Assembly: GCA_015069135.1 (NCBI GenBank)
Contig: SVJE01000003.1
Coordinates: forward strand, 109,699-173,698
Length of the DNA: 64,000 bases
Direction: 5' to 3'
Source: Oscillospiraceae bacterium
Lineage (GTDB): Bacteria; Bacillota; Clostridia; UBA1212; SIG427
The position numbers were made by a program, and so were the translations under genes. Positions 7,773-15,871 of the stretch are shown piece after piece (the first letter of the stretch is position 1; each line of letters opens with the position of its first letter). The notes below the pieces were generated by a model. That model saw only the letters and a program-made list of their open reading frames with translations. It had not been told where the DNA came from and did not search any database.

Positions 7773-9470
7773 ATGAAAAAACATCAATTACATGAAAAAC
7801 ACAGTTTCGACAATGTTCGCCACTTAATAGAATGGGCAGCAGAAACTTATGGTGATAAAAATGCTTACTCATACAAGCCAAATCCTCGTAAGGATGAGGT
7901 TGTGACAATCAACTTCAATCAGTTAAGAGATGATGTAAGAGGTCTTGCTACAGAGCTTTTAAACATGGGTTGTGCCGGCAAAAATTGTGTAATCATCGGA
8001 ACGTTTTCATATGACTGGGTTATAACGTATTTTGCTACTTTATCAATTGGTGGCATTTTGGTTCCTTTAGATCCTGAGTGGACAAAAGAAGATTTAACTG
8101 AAACAGCAAAGCGCGCTGATATAAGTTTTTTATTCTGTGCAGAAGAAATTGCGGAAAAAGCTGAATATATTGCAGAAAATACAGAGTTGATTCACTCACC
8201 TGTATTTATGTGTGCAACCAATAGTGAAAAATCCACAAGAAATCTTATGACTGAAGGTAAAGAAAAATTTAAGGAAAATCCGGATCCTTATTTTAATGCT
8301 GAAATAGATGCTGAAAAATTGGCTCTGTTGGTGTTTACATCAGGCACAACAGGCAAAGGTAAGGGCGTTATGCTTAATCAAAAATCATTTATTTCTGACC
8401 TTACAAGTGTAATTCCGTATATGGATTTTGGAAAAAAGACCGTGGGTGTTCTTCCACTACATCATACTTACGGTTCTTCCGTAATGCTTATAGGTCATGC
8501 CATTATCGGCAGTGAAATATTTATTTCCGGCGGTATCCGTTATGTGGTTAAGGAACTTAAAGAACAGGCTCCTGAGCATCTGGTTTTAGTACCTTTATAT
8601 CTTGAAAAATTCTATCGTAAGATAATGTCTACAATTAAAGAGCAAGGTAAAGAAAAACTGGTATTTACCATGATTAAAATTAGCAACGCACTTCGTAAGA
8701 TAGGTATAGATCTCCGTGGTGTTTTGTTTAAGTCTATTACTGCTGCTTTTGGTGGCAAACTTAAAATGGTTATTTCCGGAGGTGCTCCTATAAATTCAGA
8801 TATAATATATCTATTTGATGCTATAGGAATTTCAACACTTAATGGTTATGGTATTACTGAATGTGCGCCGATTGTTGCGGTAAACAGAAGTAAAAACGTG
8901 GTTGCCGGAAGTGTAGGTAATGTGCTTGATATTGATACTGTTGTAATTGATGAACCAAACGAAGACGGTGAGGGTGAAATCCTGGTTAAAGGTCCTAATG
9001 TAATGATGGGATATTACAAAGATGAAGAAAATACTAAGGAAGCTCTTACTGAAGAGGGATTCTTTAGAACAGGTGACTATGGTAAACTGACCTCTGACGG
9101 AGTTTTGTATATTACAGGTCGTAAAAAGAATCTGATTATTCTTTCCAACGGTAAAAATGTTTATCCTGAGGAAATTGAAAATGAGCTTTCTGCAACTCCC
9201 GGAATTCAGGATATTGTTGTATACGAAGGAAAGAGTAAACGTGGCATTGAACATAATGCCATTGTTGCTGAAATATTCCCGGATGCTGAGTATTGTAAGG
9301 CAAACAACATTACAGATTTCAAAGCACATATGAAACCATATATAGAGGAATACAACAAATCTGCAGTGTCTTATAAAAAAATTACTGTTCTTAAAATAAG
9401 AGATGAAGATTTCCCGAAGAATACATTAAGAAAAATTATGAGGTTTAAGATTGATATGACAATTGAATAG
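7773..9470 (+). CDS. AMP-forming acyl-CoA ligase
   Basis: A 565-residue member of the adenylate-forming (ANL) family. The P-loop VFTSGTTGKGKG is at about residue 187, the YGITEC motif at ~359, the hinge GRKKNLIILSNGKNVYPEE at ~449, and the C-terminal lysine motif PKNTLRKIMR near 550. It activates a carboxylic acid, most likely a fatty acid, to an acyl adenylate and then a thioester. GAAAGGGG lies before the ATG. It is co-transcribed with the MarR regulator. A second, different ANL protein fused to a carrier domain is encoded at 59541. Confidence 0.85.
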   Translation: MKKHQLHEKHSFDNVRHLIEWAAETYGDKNAYSYKPNPRKDEVVTINFNQLRDDVRGLATELLNMGCAGKNCVIIGTFSYDWVITYFATLSIGGILVPLDPEWTKEDLTETAKRADISFLFCAEEIAEKAEYIAENTELIHSPVFMCATNSEKSTRNLMTEGKEKFKENPDPYFNAEIDAEKLALLVFTSGTTGKGKGVMLNQKSFISDLTSVIPYMDFGKKTVGVLPLHHTYGSSVMLIGHAIIGSEIFISGGIRYVVKELKEQAPEHLVLVPLYLEKFYRKIMSTIKEQGKEKLVFTMIKISNALRKIGIDLRGVLFKSITAAFGGKLKMVISGGAPINSDIIYLFDAIGISTLNGYGITECAPIVAVNRSKNVVAGSVGNVLDIDTVVIDEPNEDGEGEILVKGPNVMMGYYKDEENTKEALTEEGFFRTGDYGKLTSDGVLYITGRKKNLIILSNGKNVYPEEIENELSATPGIQDIVVYEGKSKRGIEHNAIVAEIFPDAEYCKANNITDFKAHMKPYIEEYNKSAVSYKKITVLKIRDEDFPKNTLRKIMRFKIDMTIE

Positions 9471-9479
9471 AGACTAATG

Positions 9480-9507
9480 AAAAGAGGGGTGAAAAAGCCT
9501 CTTTTTT
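9480..9507 (+). terminator. Terminator after the acyl-CoA ligase gene
   Basis: AAAAGAGG (9480-9487) pairs with CCTCTTTT (9498-9505), continuing into T. Confidence 0.8.
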
Positions 9508-9514
9508 CGTTATA

Positions 9515-9543
9515 TTGATTAAATTTTTATAGCATGATAAAAT
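9515..9543 (+). promoter_or_regulatory. Promoter of the first BspA-like gene
   Basis: TTGATT (9515-9520), 17-bp spacer, extended -10 TGATAAAAT (TAAAAT at 9538-9543). It closely resembles the promoters at 11229 and 63489. Confidence 0.7.
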
Positions 9544-9584
9544 TTCACATATTGGCTGTAGAAATTTGCACTTGAGAGGATTAC

Positions 9585-11204
9585 ATGAAAAAAAGATTAT
9601 TGACTTTAATGTTATGCATAAGTTTTGTTTTTTTCGTTTTTAACGGAGGTTTTGTCCGTGCAAAAGAAGTTGCGTTGCCTGAAGGGTTGCAATATACGAA
9701 ATATGATACATATTGCGCGATTACTAAATATTCAGGAACAGATACAGAATTGATCATTCCTTCTGAAATAGAAGGTCTTCCTGTGACTGCAATTGAAGAG
9801 TATGCTTTTCGTAGTTGTGTTGCATTAAAGAAAGTCGATATACCATCAAGTGTTAACTTTATAGGTGAAAATGCTTTTTATCAGTGTATAAATTTAACTG
9901 AAATCAAGATACCTGAAGGCATAACAAGCATTGAGAATAATACGTTCGCCCTATGTTCAGGTCTTGTGAAGGTTGGACTTCCGTCTACATTGCAAAGGAT
10001 TAAGTTGCAAGCTTTTTCTGATTGTAAGTCACTTACAGATATTGAACTTCCGGAAGGACTTAAGTCTATTGAAAAAGGGGCTTTTGCTAATTGTACATCT
10101 TTAAATCAGATTAATCTGCCTGGAAGTTTAGAAATTATTGAAGAATATGGTTTTTCCGGTTGTAAGGGCCTTGTGGAGATAACAATTCCTTCTGGTTTGA
10201 AGGAGTTGCCGCCCTATGTGTTTGCCCAGTGCAAAGGTTTAGTGAATGTCACTATGTCTGAAGGACTTACAAGTATAGGAGAAAGGGCTTTTCGTAGTTG
10301 TACTGCATTAAAAAAAGTAACAATACCATCTTCTGTAGTAACAATAGATAACGAAGCTTTTTATATGGATTCACTGCTTAAAACGGTTGATTTTTTAGGT
10401 ACAGAAGAGCAATGGAACATTTTGTTGGCTAATAATGTGTATTCCGCATTGAATCCTAAAGTTGTCAATTTCAAACCAGCACCGACAGCTGCTCCAACGG
10501 AAATGCCAACAGCAACACCAACACCAACTTCTACGCCAGCAGCAACACCAACACCAGCCCCAACAGCGACTCCAACACCAATTCCAACAGCGACTCCAAC
10601 ACCAATTCCAACAGCAGCCCCAACAGCGGTTCCGACAGCGACTCCAACAGCAGCCCCAACAGCTACTCCAACAGCGGTTCCAACAGCTGCTCCAACAGCG
10701 GTTCCGACAGCTACTCCAACAGCAGCACCAACAGTGGCTCCAACGGCAGCACCAACAGCAGCTCCGACAGTGGCTCCCACACCAGCCCCAACAGCTACTC
10801 CAACAGCTACTCCAACAGCGGTTCCGACAGCGACTCCAACAGCAGCACCAACAGTAGCTCCGACAGTGGTTCCGACACCAGTTCCGACAGTGGCTCCAAC
10901 AGCAGCACCAACAGTGGCTCCAACGGCAGCTCCGACAGTGGCTCCCACACCGGCTCCTACATTACCACCAATTACTTATGGTGATGTTGACGGAAACGGA
11001 GAGGTGAATGCTATAGATGCCATGGTTGTATTACAATATGATGTTGAAATGATAAAAGATAGTGATATAGATAAAGAATCAGCTGATGTTGATGGGGATG
11101 GAAAAATAAATGCGATAGATGCTATGCTGATTCTACAACGGGACGTGGAAATAATTGATAGATTTCCTGCCGAGGATAAAAAATTTAAAGTTGACTCAAG
11201 GTAA
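9585..11204 (+). CDS. BspA-like leucine-rich repeat surface protein with PT-rich linker and dockerin
   Basis: 539 residues: signal peptide (MKKRLLTLMLCISFVFFVF..VRAKE); BspA-type LRR_5 repeats to about residue 300, each built like AFxxCxxLxxIxIPxxVxxI; a ~160-residue linker of P-T-x-x repeats (~298-461); and a type I dockerin at ~465-525 (DVDGNGEVNAIDAM and DVDGDGKINAIDAM). It is probably exported and displayed through cohesin binding, with the LRR acting in adhesion. GAGAGGA precedes the ATG. The LRR block is nearly identical to that of the next gene. The stop codon lies within the terminator loop. Confidence 0.88.
   Translation: MKKRLLTLMLCISFVFFVFNGGFVRAKEVALPEGLQYTKYDTYCAITKYSGTDTELIIPSEIEGLPVTAIEEYAFRSCVALKKVDIPSSVNFIGENAFYQCINLTEIKIPEGITSIENNTFALCSGLVKVGLPSTLQRIKLQAFSDCKSLTDIELPEGLKSIEKGAFANCTSLNQINLPGSLEIIEEYGFSGCKGLVEITIPSGLKELPPYVFAQCKGLVNVTMSEGLTSIGERAFRSCTALKKVTIPSSVVTIDNEAFYMDSLLKTVDFLGTEEQWNILLANNVYSALNPKVVNFKPAPTAAPTEMPTATPTPTSTPAATPTPAPTATPTPIPTATPTPIPTAAPTAVPTATPTAAPTATPTAVPTAAPTAVPTATPTAAPTVAPTAAPTAAPTVAPTPAPTATPTATPTAVPTATPTAAPTVAPTVVPTPVPTVAPTAAPTVAPTAAPTVAPTPAPTLPPITYGDVDGNGEVNAIDAMVVLQYDVEMIKDSDIDKESADVDGDGKINAIDAMLILQRDVEIIDRFPAEDKKFKVDSR
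9661..10483 (+). repeat. Duplicated LRR block, copy 1
   Basis: Matches 11381-12203 at a constant offset of 1720 bp with about six mismatches that I can count, five of them in the first ~95 bp. Similarity ends sharply at CCAGCACC, where the two genes switch to different C-terminal modules. Confidence 0.92.
10478..10968 (+). repeat. 12-bp-period tandem repeat encoding P-T-x-x linker
   Basis: About forty imperfect units of the type CC(A/G)ACAGCNNCT encode Pro-Thr-Ala-(Ala/Val/Thr/Pro). The period and near identity make the tract prone to slipped-strand length change in frame. Confidence 0.85.
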
Positions 11205-11222
11205 AATTGAGTCAACTTTTTT
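11187..11222 (+). terminator. Terminator after the first BspA-like gene
   Basis: AAAGTTGACTCAA (11187-11199) pairs with TTGAGTCAACTTT (11207-11219) and ends in T. The stop codon is in the loop. Confidence 0.88.
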
Positions 11223-11228
11223 GCTGTG

Positions 11229-11257
11229 TTGATTAATTCTTTATAACGTGATAAAAT
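11229..11257 (+). promoter_or_regulatory. Promoter of the second BspA-like gene
   Basis: TTGATT (11229-11234), 17-bp spacer, TGATAAAAT with TAAAAT at 11252-11257; a close copy of the promoter at 9515. Confidence 0.7.
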
Positions 11258-11304
11258 TTAGTACATTGAGCAGTAGAAAAATTTGGTTTTGGAAAGAGGC
11301 AGAC

Positions 11305-12957
11305 ATGAAAAAGAATTTATTAGCTTTTATGTTGTGCGTAAGTGTCTTTTTTGTTATATTTGCTTGTGGTTCTATCAGTGCAGAAGAAGTTGTGTTGCCT
11401 GATGGGTTGCAATATACGAAATATGATACGTATTGTGCGATTACTAAATATTCAGGAACAGATACAGAATTAATCATTCCTTCTGAAATAGAAGGTCTTC
11501 CTGTGACTGCAATTGAAGAGTATGCTTTTCGTAGTTGTGTTGCATTAAAGAAAGTCGATATACCATCAAGTGTTAACTTTATAGGTGAAAATGCTTTTTA
11601 TCAGTGTATAAATTTAACTGAAATCAAGATACCTGAAGGCATAACAAGCATTGAGAATAATACGTTCGCCCTATGTTCAGGTCTTGTGAAGGTTGGACTT
11701 CCGTCTACATTGCAAAGGATTAAGTTGCAAGCTTTTTCTGATTGTAAGTCACTTACAGATATTGAACTTCCGGAAGGACTTAAGTCTATTGAAAAAGGGG
11801 CTTTTGCTAATTGTACATCTTTAAATCAGATTAATCTGCCTGGAAGTTTAGAAATTATTGAAGAATATGGTTTTTCCGGTTGTAAGGGCCTTGTGGAGAT
11901 AACAATTCCTTCTGGTTTGAAGGAGTTGCCGCCCTATGTGTTTGCCCAGTGCAAAGGTTTAGTGAATGTCACTATGTCTGAAGGACTTACAAGTATAGGA
12001 GAAAGGGCTTTTCGTAGTTGTACTGCATTAAAAAAAGTAACAATACCATCTTCTGTAGTAACAATAGATAACGAAGCTTTTTATATGGATTCGCTGCTTA
12101 AAACGGTTGATTTTTTAGGTACAGAAGAGCAATGGAACATTTTGTTGGCTAATAATGTGTATTCCGCATTGAATCCTAAAGTTGTCAATTTCAAACCAGC
12201 ACCAGAATTAGTTATGGGTGGATTGATATTGGAGTCAAAGCCTGATAAGCTCCGTTATACTATTGGTGAAAAACTTGATACAACCGGTTTGAAAATGAAA
12301 AATATTGTAGCCGGTGTAGAAATGGATGTTAATAGTGGCCTTGTAATAGATGCATCCGGTTTTGATTCTTCAAAAGAAGGTGTATATAAAATAATTGTTG
12401 CCTATGAATATGATGGTAAATTATATGCTAATAGTTTCAATGTTCGAGTTTCTCCGTCGGATTCACCAGCTTTAAGAGCCATATCTTTAGCCACAAAGCC
12501 GGGTAAACTTGTGTATTCTTTAGGAGCCACACTGGATTTAACAGGACTTTCAATAAAGGTGCTTAATTTAGACGGAACAGAAAAAATAATAGGTTTATCC
12601 GATGATGTTGCAGTAAGCGGATATAATCCTGAAACGGCTGGCATTCAGAAATTGACAGTTACATATAAAGGTAAAACTACTACCTTTAGCATCAGAGTAG
12701 AAGAAACCCGGAAAGAAGTTGTAGCAAGGTCTGTTTGCTTAAGTTCAAAACCTGATAAACTGGTATATAATTTAGGTGAAATATTTGACCCGAAAGGTCT
12801 TTCAATTGTAGCATATTATCCGGATAATTCAGAAGAAATAAAAACTGTAACTGATGGCATTACGGTAAGCGGATATGATCCATACACCATTGGAGTTCAG
12901 AAACTTACGGTTACGTATGATGGAAGGACAACAGTGTTTAGTGTAAAAGTTATATAA
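11305..12957 (+). CDS. BspA-like leucine-rich repeat surface protein with Ig-like domains
   Basis: 550 residues: signal peptide (MKKNLLAFMLCVSVFFVIFACGS), the same BspA LRR_5 block as the preceding protein to about residue 300, then three bacterial Ig-like modules (about 303-385, 391-465 and 474-550). Each starts SKPDKL or TKPGKL and ends in a TVTYxGxTTxFSV-type strand. There is no dockerin and no visible anchor, so its attachment to the cell is unclear. The chosen ATG at 11305 has AAAGAGG five bases upstream and gives a proper signal peptide; an in-frame ATG at 11248 overlaps the promoter. It looks like an adhesin-type protein that shares its head with its neighbour. Confidence 0.87.
   Translation: MKKNLLAFMLCVSVFFVIFACGSISAEEVVLPDGLQYTKYDTYCAITKYSGTDTELIIPSEIEGLPVTAIEEYAFRSCVALKKVDIPSSVNFIGENAFYQCINLTEIKIPEGITSIENNTFALCSGLVKVGLPSTLQRIKLQAFSDCKSLTDIELPEGLKSIEKGAFANCTSLNQINLPGSLEIIEEYGFSGCKGLVEITIPSGLKELPPYVFAQCKGLVNVTMSEGLTSIGERAFRSCTALKKVTIPSSVVTIDNEAFYMDSLLKTVDFLGTEEQWNILLANNVYSALNPKVVNFKPAPELVMGGLILESKPDKLRYTIGEKLDTTGLKMKNIVAGVEMDVNSGLVIDASGFDSSKEGVYKIIVAYEYDGKLYANSFNVRVSPSDSPALRAISLATKPGKLVYSLGATLDLTGLSIKVLNLDGTEKIIGLSDDVAVSGYNPETAGIQKLTVTYKGKTTTFSIRVEETRKEVVARSVCLSSKPDKLVYNLGEIFDPKGLSIVAYYPDNSEEIKTVTDGITVSGYDPYTIGVQKLTVTYDGRTTVFSVKVI
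11381..12203 (+). repeat. Duplicated LRR block, copy 2
   Basis: Partner of 9661-10483. Over about 730 bp only one difference is visible (A/G at 10384-area versus 12104-area). Confidence 0.92.
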
Positions 12958-12960
12958 AGT

Positions 12961-13005
12961 AAAAATATTGGATTGATTTGCATAGATCAATCCAATATTT
13001 TTTTT
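12961..13005. terminator. Bidirectional terminator between convergent genes
   Basis: AAAAATATTGGATTGAT (12961-12977) pairs with ATCAATCCAATATTTTT (12986-13002). T-runs on both strands let it serve the plus-strand BspA gene and the minus-strand SDR gene, whose stop lies in the stem. Confidence 0.88.
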
Positions 13006-13778
13006 ATAATCCAGGCTTGCATTCCTGCGGGAAGTGTATTTAAAACTCTCAGCAAAGGATTTCTATTAAGGTTATATACAAATTTTGGTTGTGTTTTATT
13101 TAATATTTTACATACCAGATGTGCTATTCTTTCAGGCGGTATATTTTTAGCTTCTACACTATTTACAATTTTTTCAAAGTTTTGTGCATTGCATTTGTAA
13201 AGCTTAGTTACTCCAATAAACTTATCCATAGCAGTTGTAGATATATCAAGAAGGTTTGTTTTTACTGCCCCCGGTCTTATAACAGCCACGGAAATACCAA
13301 TAAGGCTTAGCTCTGTTCTTAAAGAAAAGGCATACTTTTCCAGTGCTGTTTTTGTGATGCCGTATATTCCGGTAAAAGGCAATGGGTCTAAAGGAGCTAG
13401 CTCGCTGGAAGTTATTATGATTTTACCATCTTTTTTTAGCAGTGGTAAAAATGTCTTATTTATTCGATACACGGAAAATATGTTCACATCAAAGATACGG
13501 GTAAAGTCTTCCTCAGGCATTTCAACTAATGAATTAAGATCATAAATTCCCGCCATGTGTATAATAGCATCCAGTGCTGATATTTCCCGGGAAATAATGT
13601 TGAATGCTTTTGAAATTTCTTCAGAGTTCCTTAAATTTGTTTTCAAATAAAAAACATCTGGTATAGCAGGTTCCTCTGATATATCCAACGCAAACACATT
13701 GTATCCTTTTTCTTTTAAAAGTTTACAGGTGGCATATCCCATACCACCTGTAGCTCCTGTTACTAATATATTTTTCAT
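12987..13778 (-). CDS. Short-chain dehydrogenase/reductase
   Basis: 263 residues with a classic SDR Rossmann fold: the nucleotide loop TGATGGMG near the N terminus, the (N)xAG-type HMAGIYDL, the catalytic YGITK (Tyr-x3-Lys) and the preceding ITSSE Ser region. The substrate is unknown. It overlaps the upstream PAP2 gene by four bases (ATGA), so the two are co-translated. Its C-terminal tail (LPAGMQAWIIKKILD) runs into the bidirectional terminator. Confidence 0.85.
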   Translation of the reverse strand: MKNILVTGATGGMGYATCKLLKEKGYNVFALDISEEPAIPDVFYLKTNLRNSEEISKAFNIISREISALDAIIHMAGIYDLNSLVEMPEEDFTRIFDVNIFSVYRINKTFLPLLKKDGKIIITSSELAPLDPLPFTGIYGITKTALEKYAFSLRTELSLIGISVAVIRPGAVKTNLLDISTTAMDKFIGVTKLYKCNAQNFEKIVNSVEAKNIPPERIAHLVCKILNKTQPKFVYNLNRNPLLRVLNTLPAGMQAWIIKKILD

Positions 13779-14320
13779 GCTTTTTCTGCTTTCTTTTTTA
13801 ATATAAACAGGTCTATTTTCTTAAATATAAGTATCATTAACAATGCACAACCGGCACCAATAATAATACCTGCTAAAATATCTGTAGGGAAGTGTACATA
13901 AAGGTACATTCTTGAAAAAGCAATTAAAATGGCCAGTATTAAAGCCGGAACACCAATTTTTTTGTTTGTATAAAGCAGCGCTGTTGCAGCAGCAAAAGAA
14001 GATGTGGTGTGGCCTGATGGGAAGGACCAGTCGTGAGGTCTTTCAATCAAAAGCTCTACAGTTGCATTTAAATCACAGGGTCTGATTCTTGCAACAGCGT
14101 TTTTAAGTACAATATTTGTAATTAAAAGTCCGGCCAATAGTGAGAATAATACAATCAAACCATTCTTTCTGTATTTTTTGAAAAATAAGAGTGCTACACC
14201 TGTCAGAATCCATAAAATACCTGCATCTCCCAAATGCGTTATGACAAGCATTATTGTATCAAGTATAGGATTTTTTATTGTTTGTATTGCATCTAAAATA
14301 GGTAATTCCAGTTGATTCAT
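13775..14320 (-). CDS. PAP2-family membrane phosphatase
   Basis: 181 residues, multi-pass. The three PAP2 motifs are present: KNAVARIRP (K-x6-RP), PSGHT, and SRMYLYVHFPTD (SR-x5-H-x3-D). It probably removes phosphate from a membrane lipid such as phosphatidic acid or undecaprenyl diphosphate, with the active site outside the membrane. Start at 14320 (MNQLELPILDA) is preferred because AAAGGA lies just upstream; an open frame extends further to 14383 but crosses the promoter. First gene of a two-gene operon with the SDR. Confidence 0.85.
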   Translation of the reverse strand: MNQLELPILDAIQTIKNPILDTIMLVITHLGDAGILWILTGVALLFFKKYRKNGLIVLFSLLAGLLITNIVLKNAVARIRPCDLNATVELLIERPHDWSFPSGHTTSSFAAATALLYTNKKIGVPALILAILIAFSRMYLYVHFPTDILAGIIIGAGCALLMILIFKKIDLFILKKKAEKA

Positions 14321-14352
14321 AAGGATAATCCTTTCATTGATTCTATACATGG

Positions 14353-14380
14353 ATTTTACCATATAAAAAAGAGAAGTCAA
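14353..14380 (-). promoter_or_regulatory. Promoter of the PAP2/SDR operon
   Basis: On the minus strand: TTGACT (14380-14375), 16-bp spacer, TAAAAT (14358-14353). Its -35 box abuts that of the divergent promoter. Confidence 0.65.
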
Positions 14381-14382
14381 CA

Positions 14383-14411
14383 TTGACTAATGGGACAATT
14401 TGCATTACAAT
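14383..14411 (+). promoter_or_regulatory. Promoter of the esterase-ruvCAB operon
   Basis: TTGACT (14383-14388), 17-bp spacer, TACAAT (14406-14411). The two -35 boxes form the palindrome AGTCAA-CA-TTGACT at 14375-14388. Confidence 0.7.
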
Positions 14412-14473
14412 AGTACACATATACCAGAACAAACTTTCGATAATTTAAGTTTGTGATTTTAGGAGGTCCGTTT

Positions 14474-15361
14474 ATGAAACATGAAAGATTTTTATTGAGA
14501 GAAGACGGAAGTGCATACTTCGATACATATATTCAAGATTTCAGCTGGGAAATGGCTGCTATAGCTCCAAGGCCTTTGGTTGTGGTTTGTCCGGGTGGTT
14601 CATATCGTATGTGTTCTGACAGAGAAGCAGAACCTATTGCTTTGGAGTTTTTAACAAGAGGTTTCCATGCAATTGTTGTAAGATATTCAGTTGGTGAAAA
14701 TTCTTCTTATCCAAATTCTTTGGTAGATGTTTCAAAAGCTATTAAGATTGTAAGAGAACATGCAGAAGAATGGAGGGTTAATCCTGATAAGATTGCTGTT
14801 TGTGGTTTTTCTGCAGGGGGACACCTGGCTTCAACAGTTGCAAATCTCTGGAATGATCCTGAAGTACAGGAAAAAGCCGATTGCAAAAACAACGAGAATA
14901 AGCCTAATGCGGCAATTCTTATATATCCGGTAATTACTACAGGTGAATATACTCACGAAGACACAAAAAATCAGCTTTTAAGAGACCATCCGGAAGAAGA
15001 ACATGAAGCACTTAAGTATAAGTTAAGCGGAGAAAACAGTGTAGGTCCTCAGACCCCTCCTGTATTTTTAGCTCACACTTTTATGGATGATGCAGTACCG
15101 GTAGAAAATTCTCTTATGTATGCAAGAGCTCTGGCTGATAATGATATTCCTTTTGATCTTCATGTATTCAGAGACGGACGTCATGGTCTTGCTATGGGTA
15201 ACGAAAACACTTTTTCTGATCCGGGTTCTGTAAGTGTGGATTTTGCTCAATGGATGCCACTGTGCTGTAATTGGTTGGTAAACACCTTTGGTTTAGATGG
15301 CGTGCCTGGTAAGGAAATTAAATATATTGATCCTAAATCAAGAATTAAGAGAGACAAATGA
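14474..15361 (+). CDS. Alpha/beta hydrolase, esterase/lipase (Aes/BD-FAE type)
   Basis: 295 residues. The oxyanion region VVVCPGGSYRMCSDRE precedes the nucleophile elbow VCGFSAGGHLAS (GFSAG), with a later Asp (HTFMDDAVP) and His (GRHGLA) completing a Ser-Asp-His triad. Such enzymes remove acyl groups from small molecules or from plant polysaccharides; no signal peptide is seen, so it acts in the cytoplasm. Start ATG at 14474 follows TAGGAGG; the earlier ATG at 14453 precedes that site. It overlaps ruvC by four bases, which places it at the head of the ruv operon. Confidence 0.82.
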   Translation: MKHERFLLREDGSAYFDTYIQDFSWEMAAIAPRPLVVVCPGGSYRMCSDREAEPIALEFLTRGFHAIVVRYSVGENSSYPNSLVDVSKAIKIVREHAEEWRVNPDKIAVCGFSAGGHLASTVANLWNDPEVQEKADCKNNENKPNAAILIYPVITTGEYTHEDTKNQLLRDHPEEEHEALKYKLSGENSVGPQTPPVFLAHTFMDDAVPVENSLMYARALADNDIPFDLHVFRDGRHGLAMGNENTFSDPGSVSVDFAQWMPLCCNWLVNTFGLDGVPGKEIKYIDPKSRIKRDK

Positions 15362-15843
15362 TTATACTTGGAATTGACCCGGGATTTGCTATCACAGGCT
15401 ACGGTGTAATAAAATATGAAAAAAATAAATTACAGCTTCTTGAGTATGGTGTGGTAAGTACTAAAAAAGAAATGCCTTTTACTCAAAGACTTATGGCTAT
15501 AGATGAAAAAATTCGTGAGCTTTGCGATATATATAAGCCGGATTGTTGTGCCATTGAGGAGTTGTTTTTTAATAACAACGCAAAGACTGCTATTGCTGCA
15601 GCACAAGGAAGAGGTATTGCAGTAGGTGCTGTGGCTTCTCTGAAAATTCCGGTGTATGAATACACACCTTTACAGGTAAAGCAGGCTGTAGTTGGCTATG
15701 GTAGAGCAGAAAAGAAACAGATACAGCAGATGGTGAAGATGATTTTACATATGGAAGATATTCCGAGACCTGATGATGCAGCGGATGCCATAGCTATAGC
15801 CATTTGTCATTCACAATGGTTGCTGACAGCAAAGCCTATTTAA
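15358..15843 (+). CDS. ruvC: Holliday junction resolvase RuvC
   Basis: 161 residues, standard for RuvC. The catalytic acidic residues are visible in GIDPGFAITGYG, IEELFFNNNAKTA and the C-terminal PDDAADAIAIA. It cuts four-way junctions together with RuvAB during recombination repair. It is translationally coupled to the esterase gene upstream and followed by ruvA and ruvB. No LexA-type box was noticed at the operon promoter. Confidence 0.97.
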   Translation: MIILGIDPGFAITGYGVIKYEKNKLQLLEYGVVSTKKEMPFTQRLMAIDEKIRELCDIYKPDCCAIEELFFNNNAKTAIAAAQGRGIAVGAVASLKIPVYEYTPLQVKQAVVGYGRAEKKQIQQMVKMILHMEDIPRPDDAADAIAIAICHSQWLLTAKPI

Positions 15844-15871
15844 ATTTACGAATTGAAAGGATACAGGCAAG

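Noticed and set aside
10462..10857. Plus-strand Gln-rich frame inside the linker
   Set aside because: Same repeat tract read in another frame; the BspA frame has a signal peptide and a dockerin.
10361..10948. Minus-strand open frame of Gly-Ala-Val repeats
   Set aside because: It is the antisense of the P-T-x-x linker DNA; the repeat composition removes stops in every frame, and there is no ribosome binding site.
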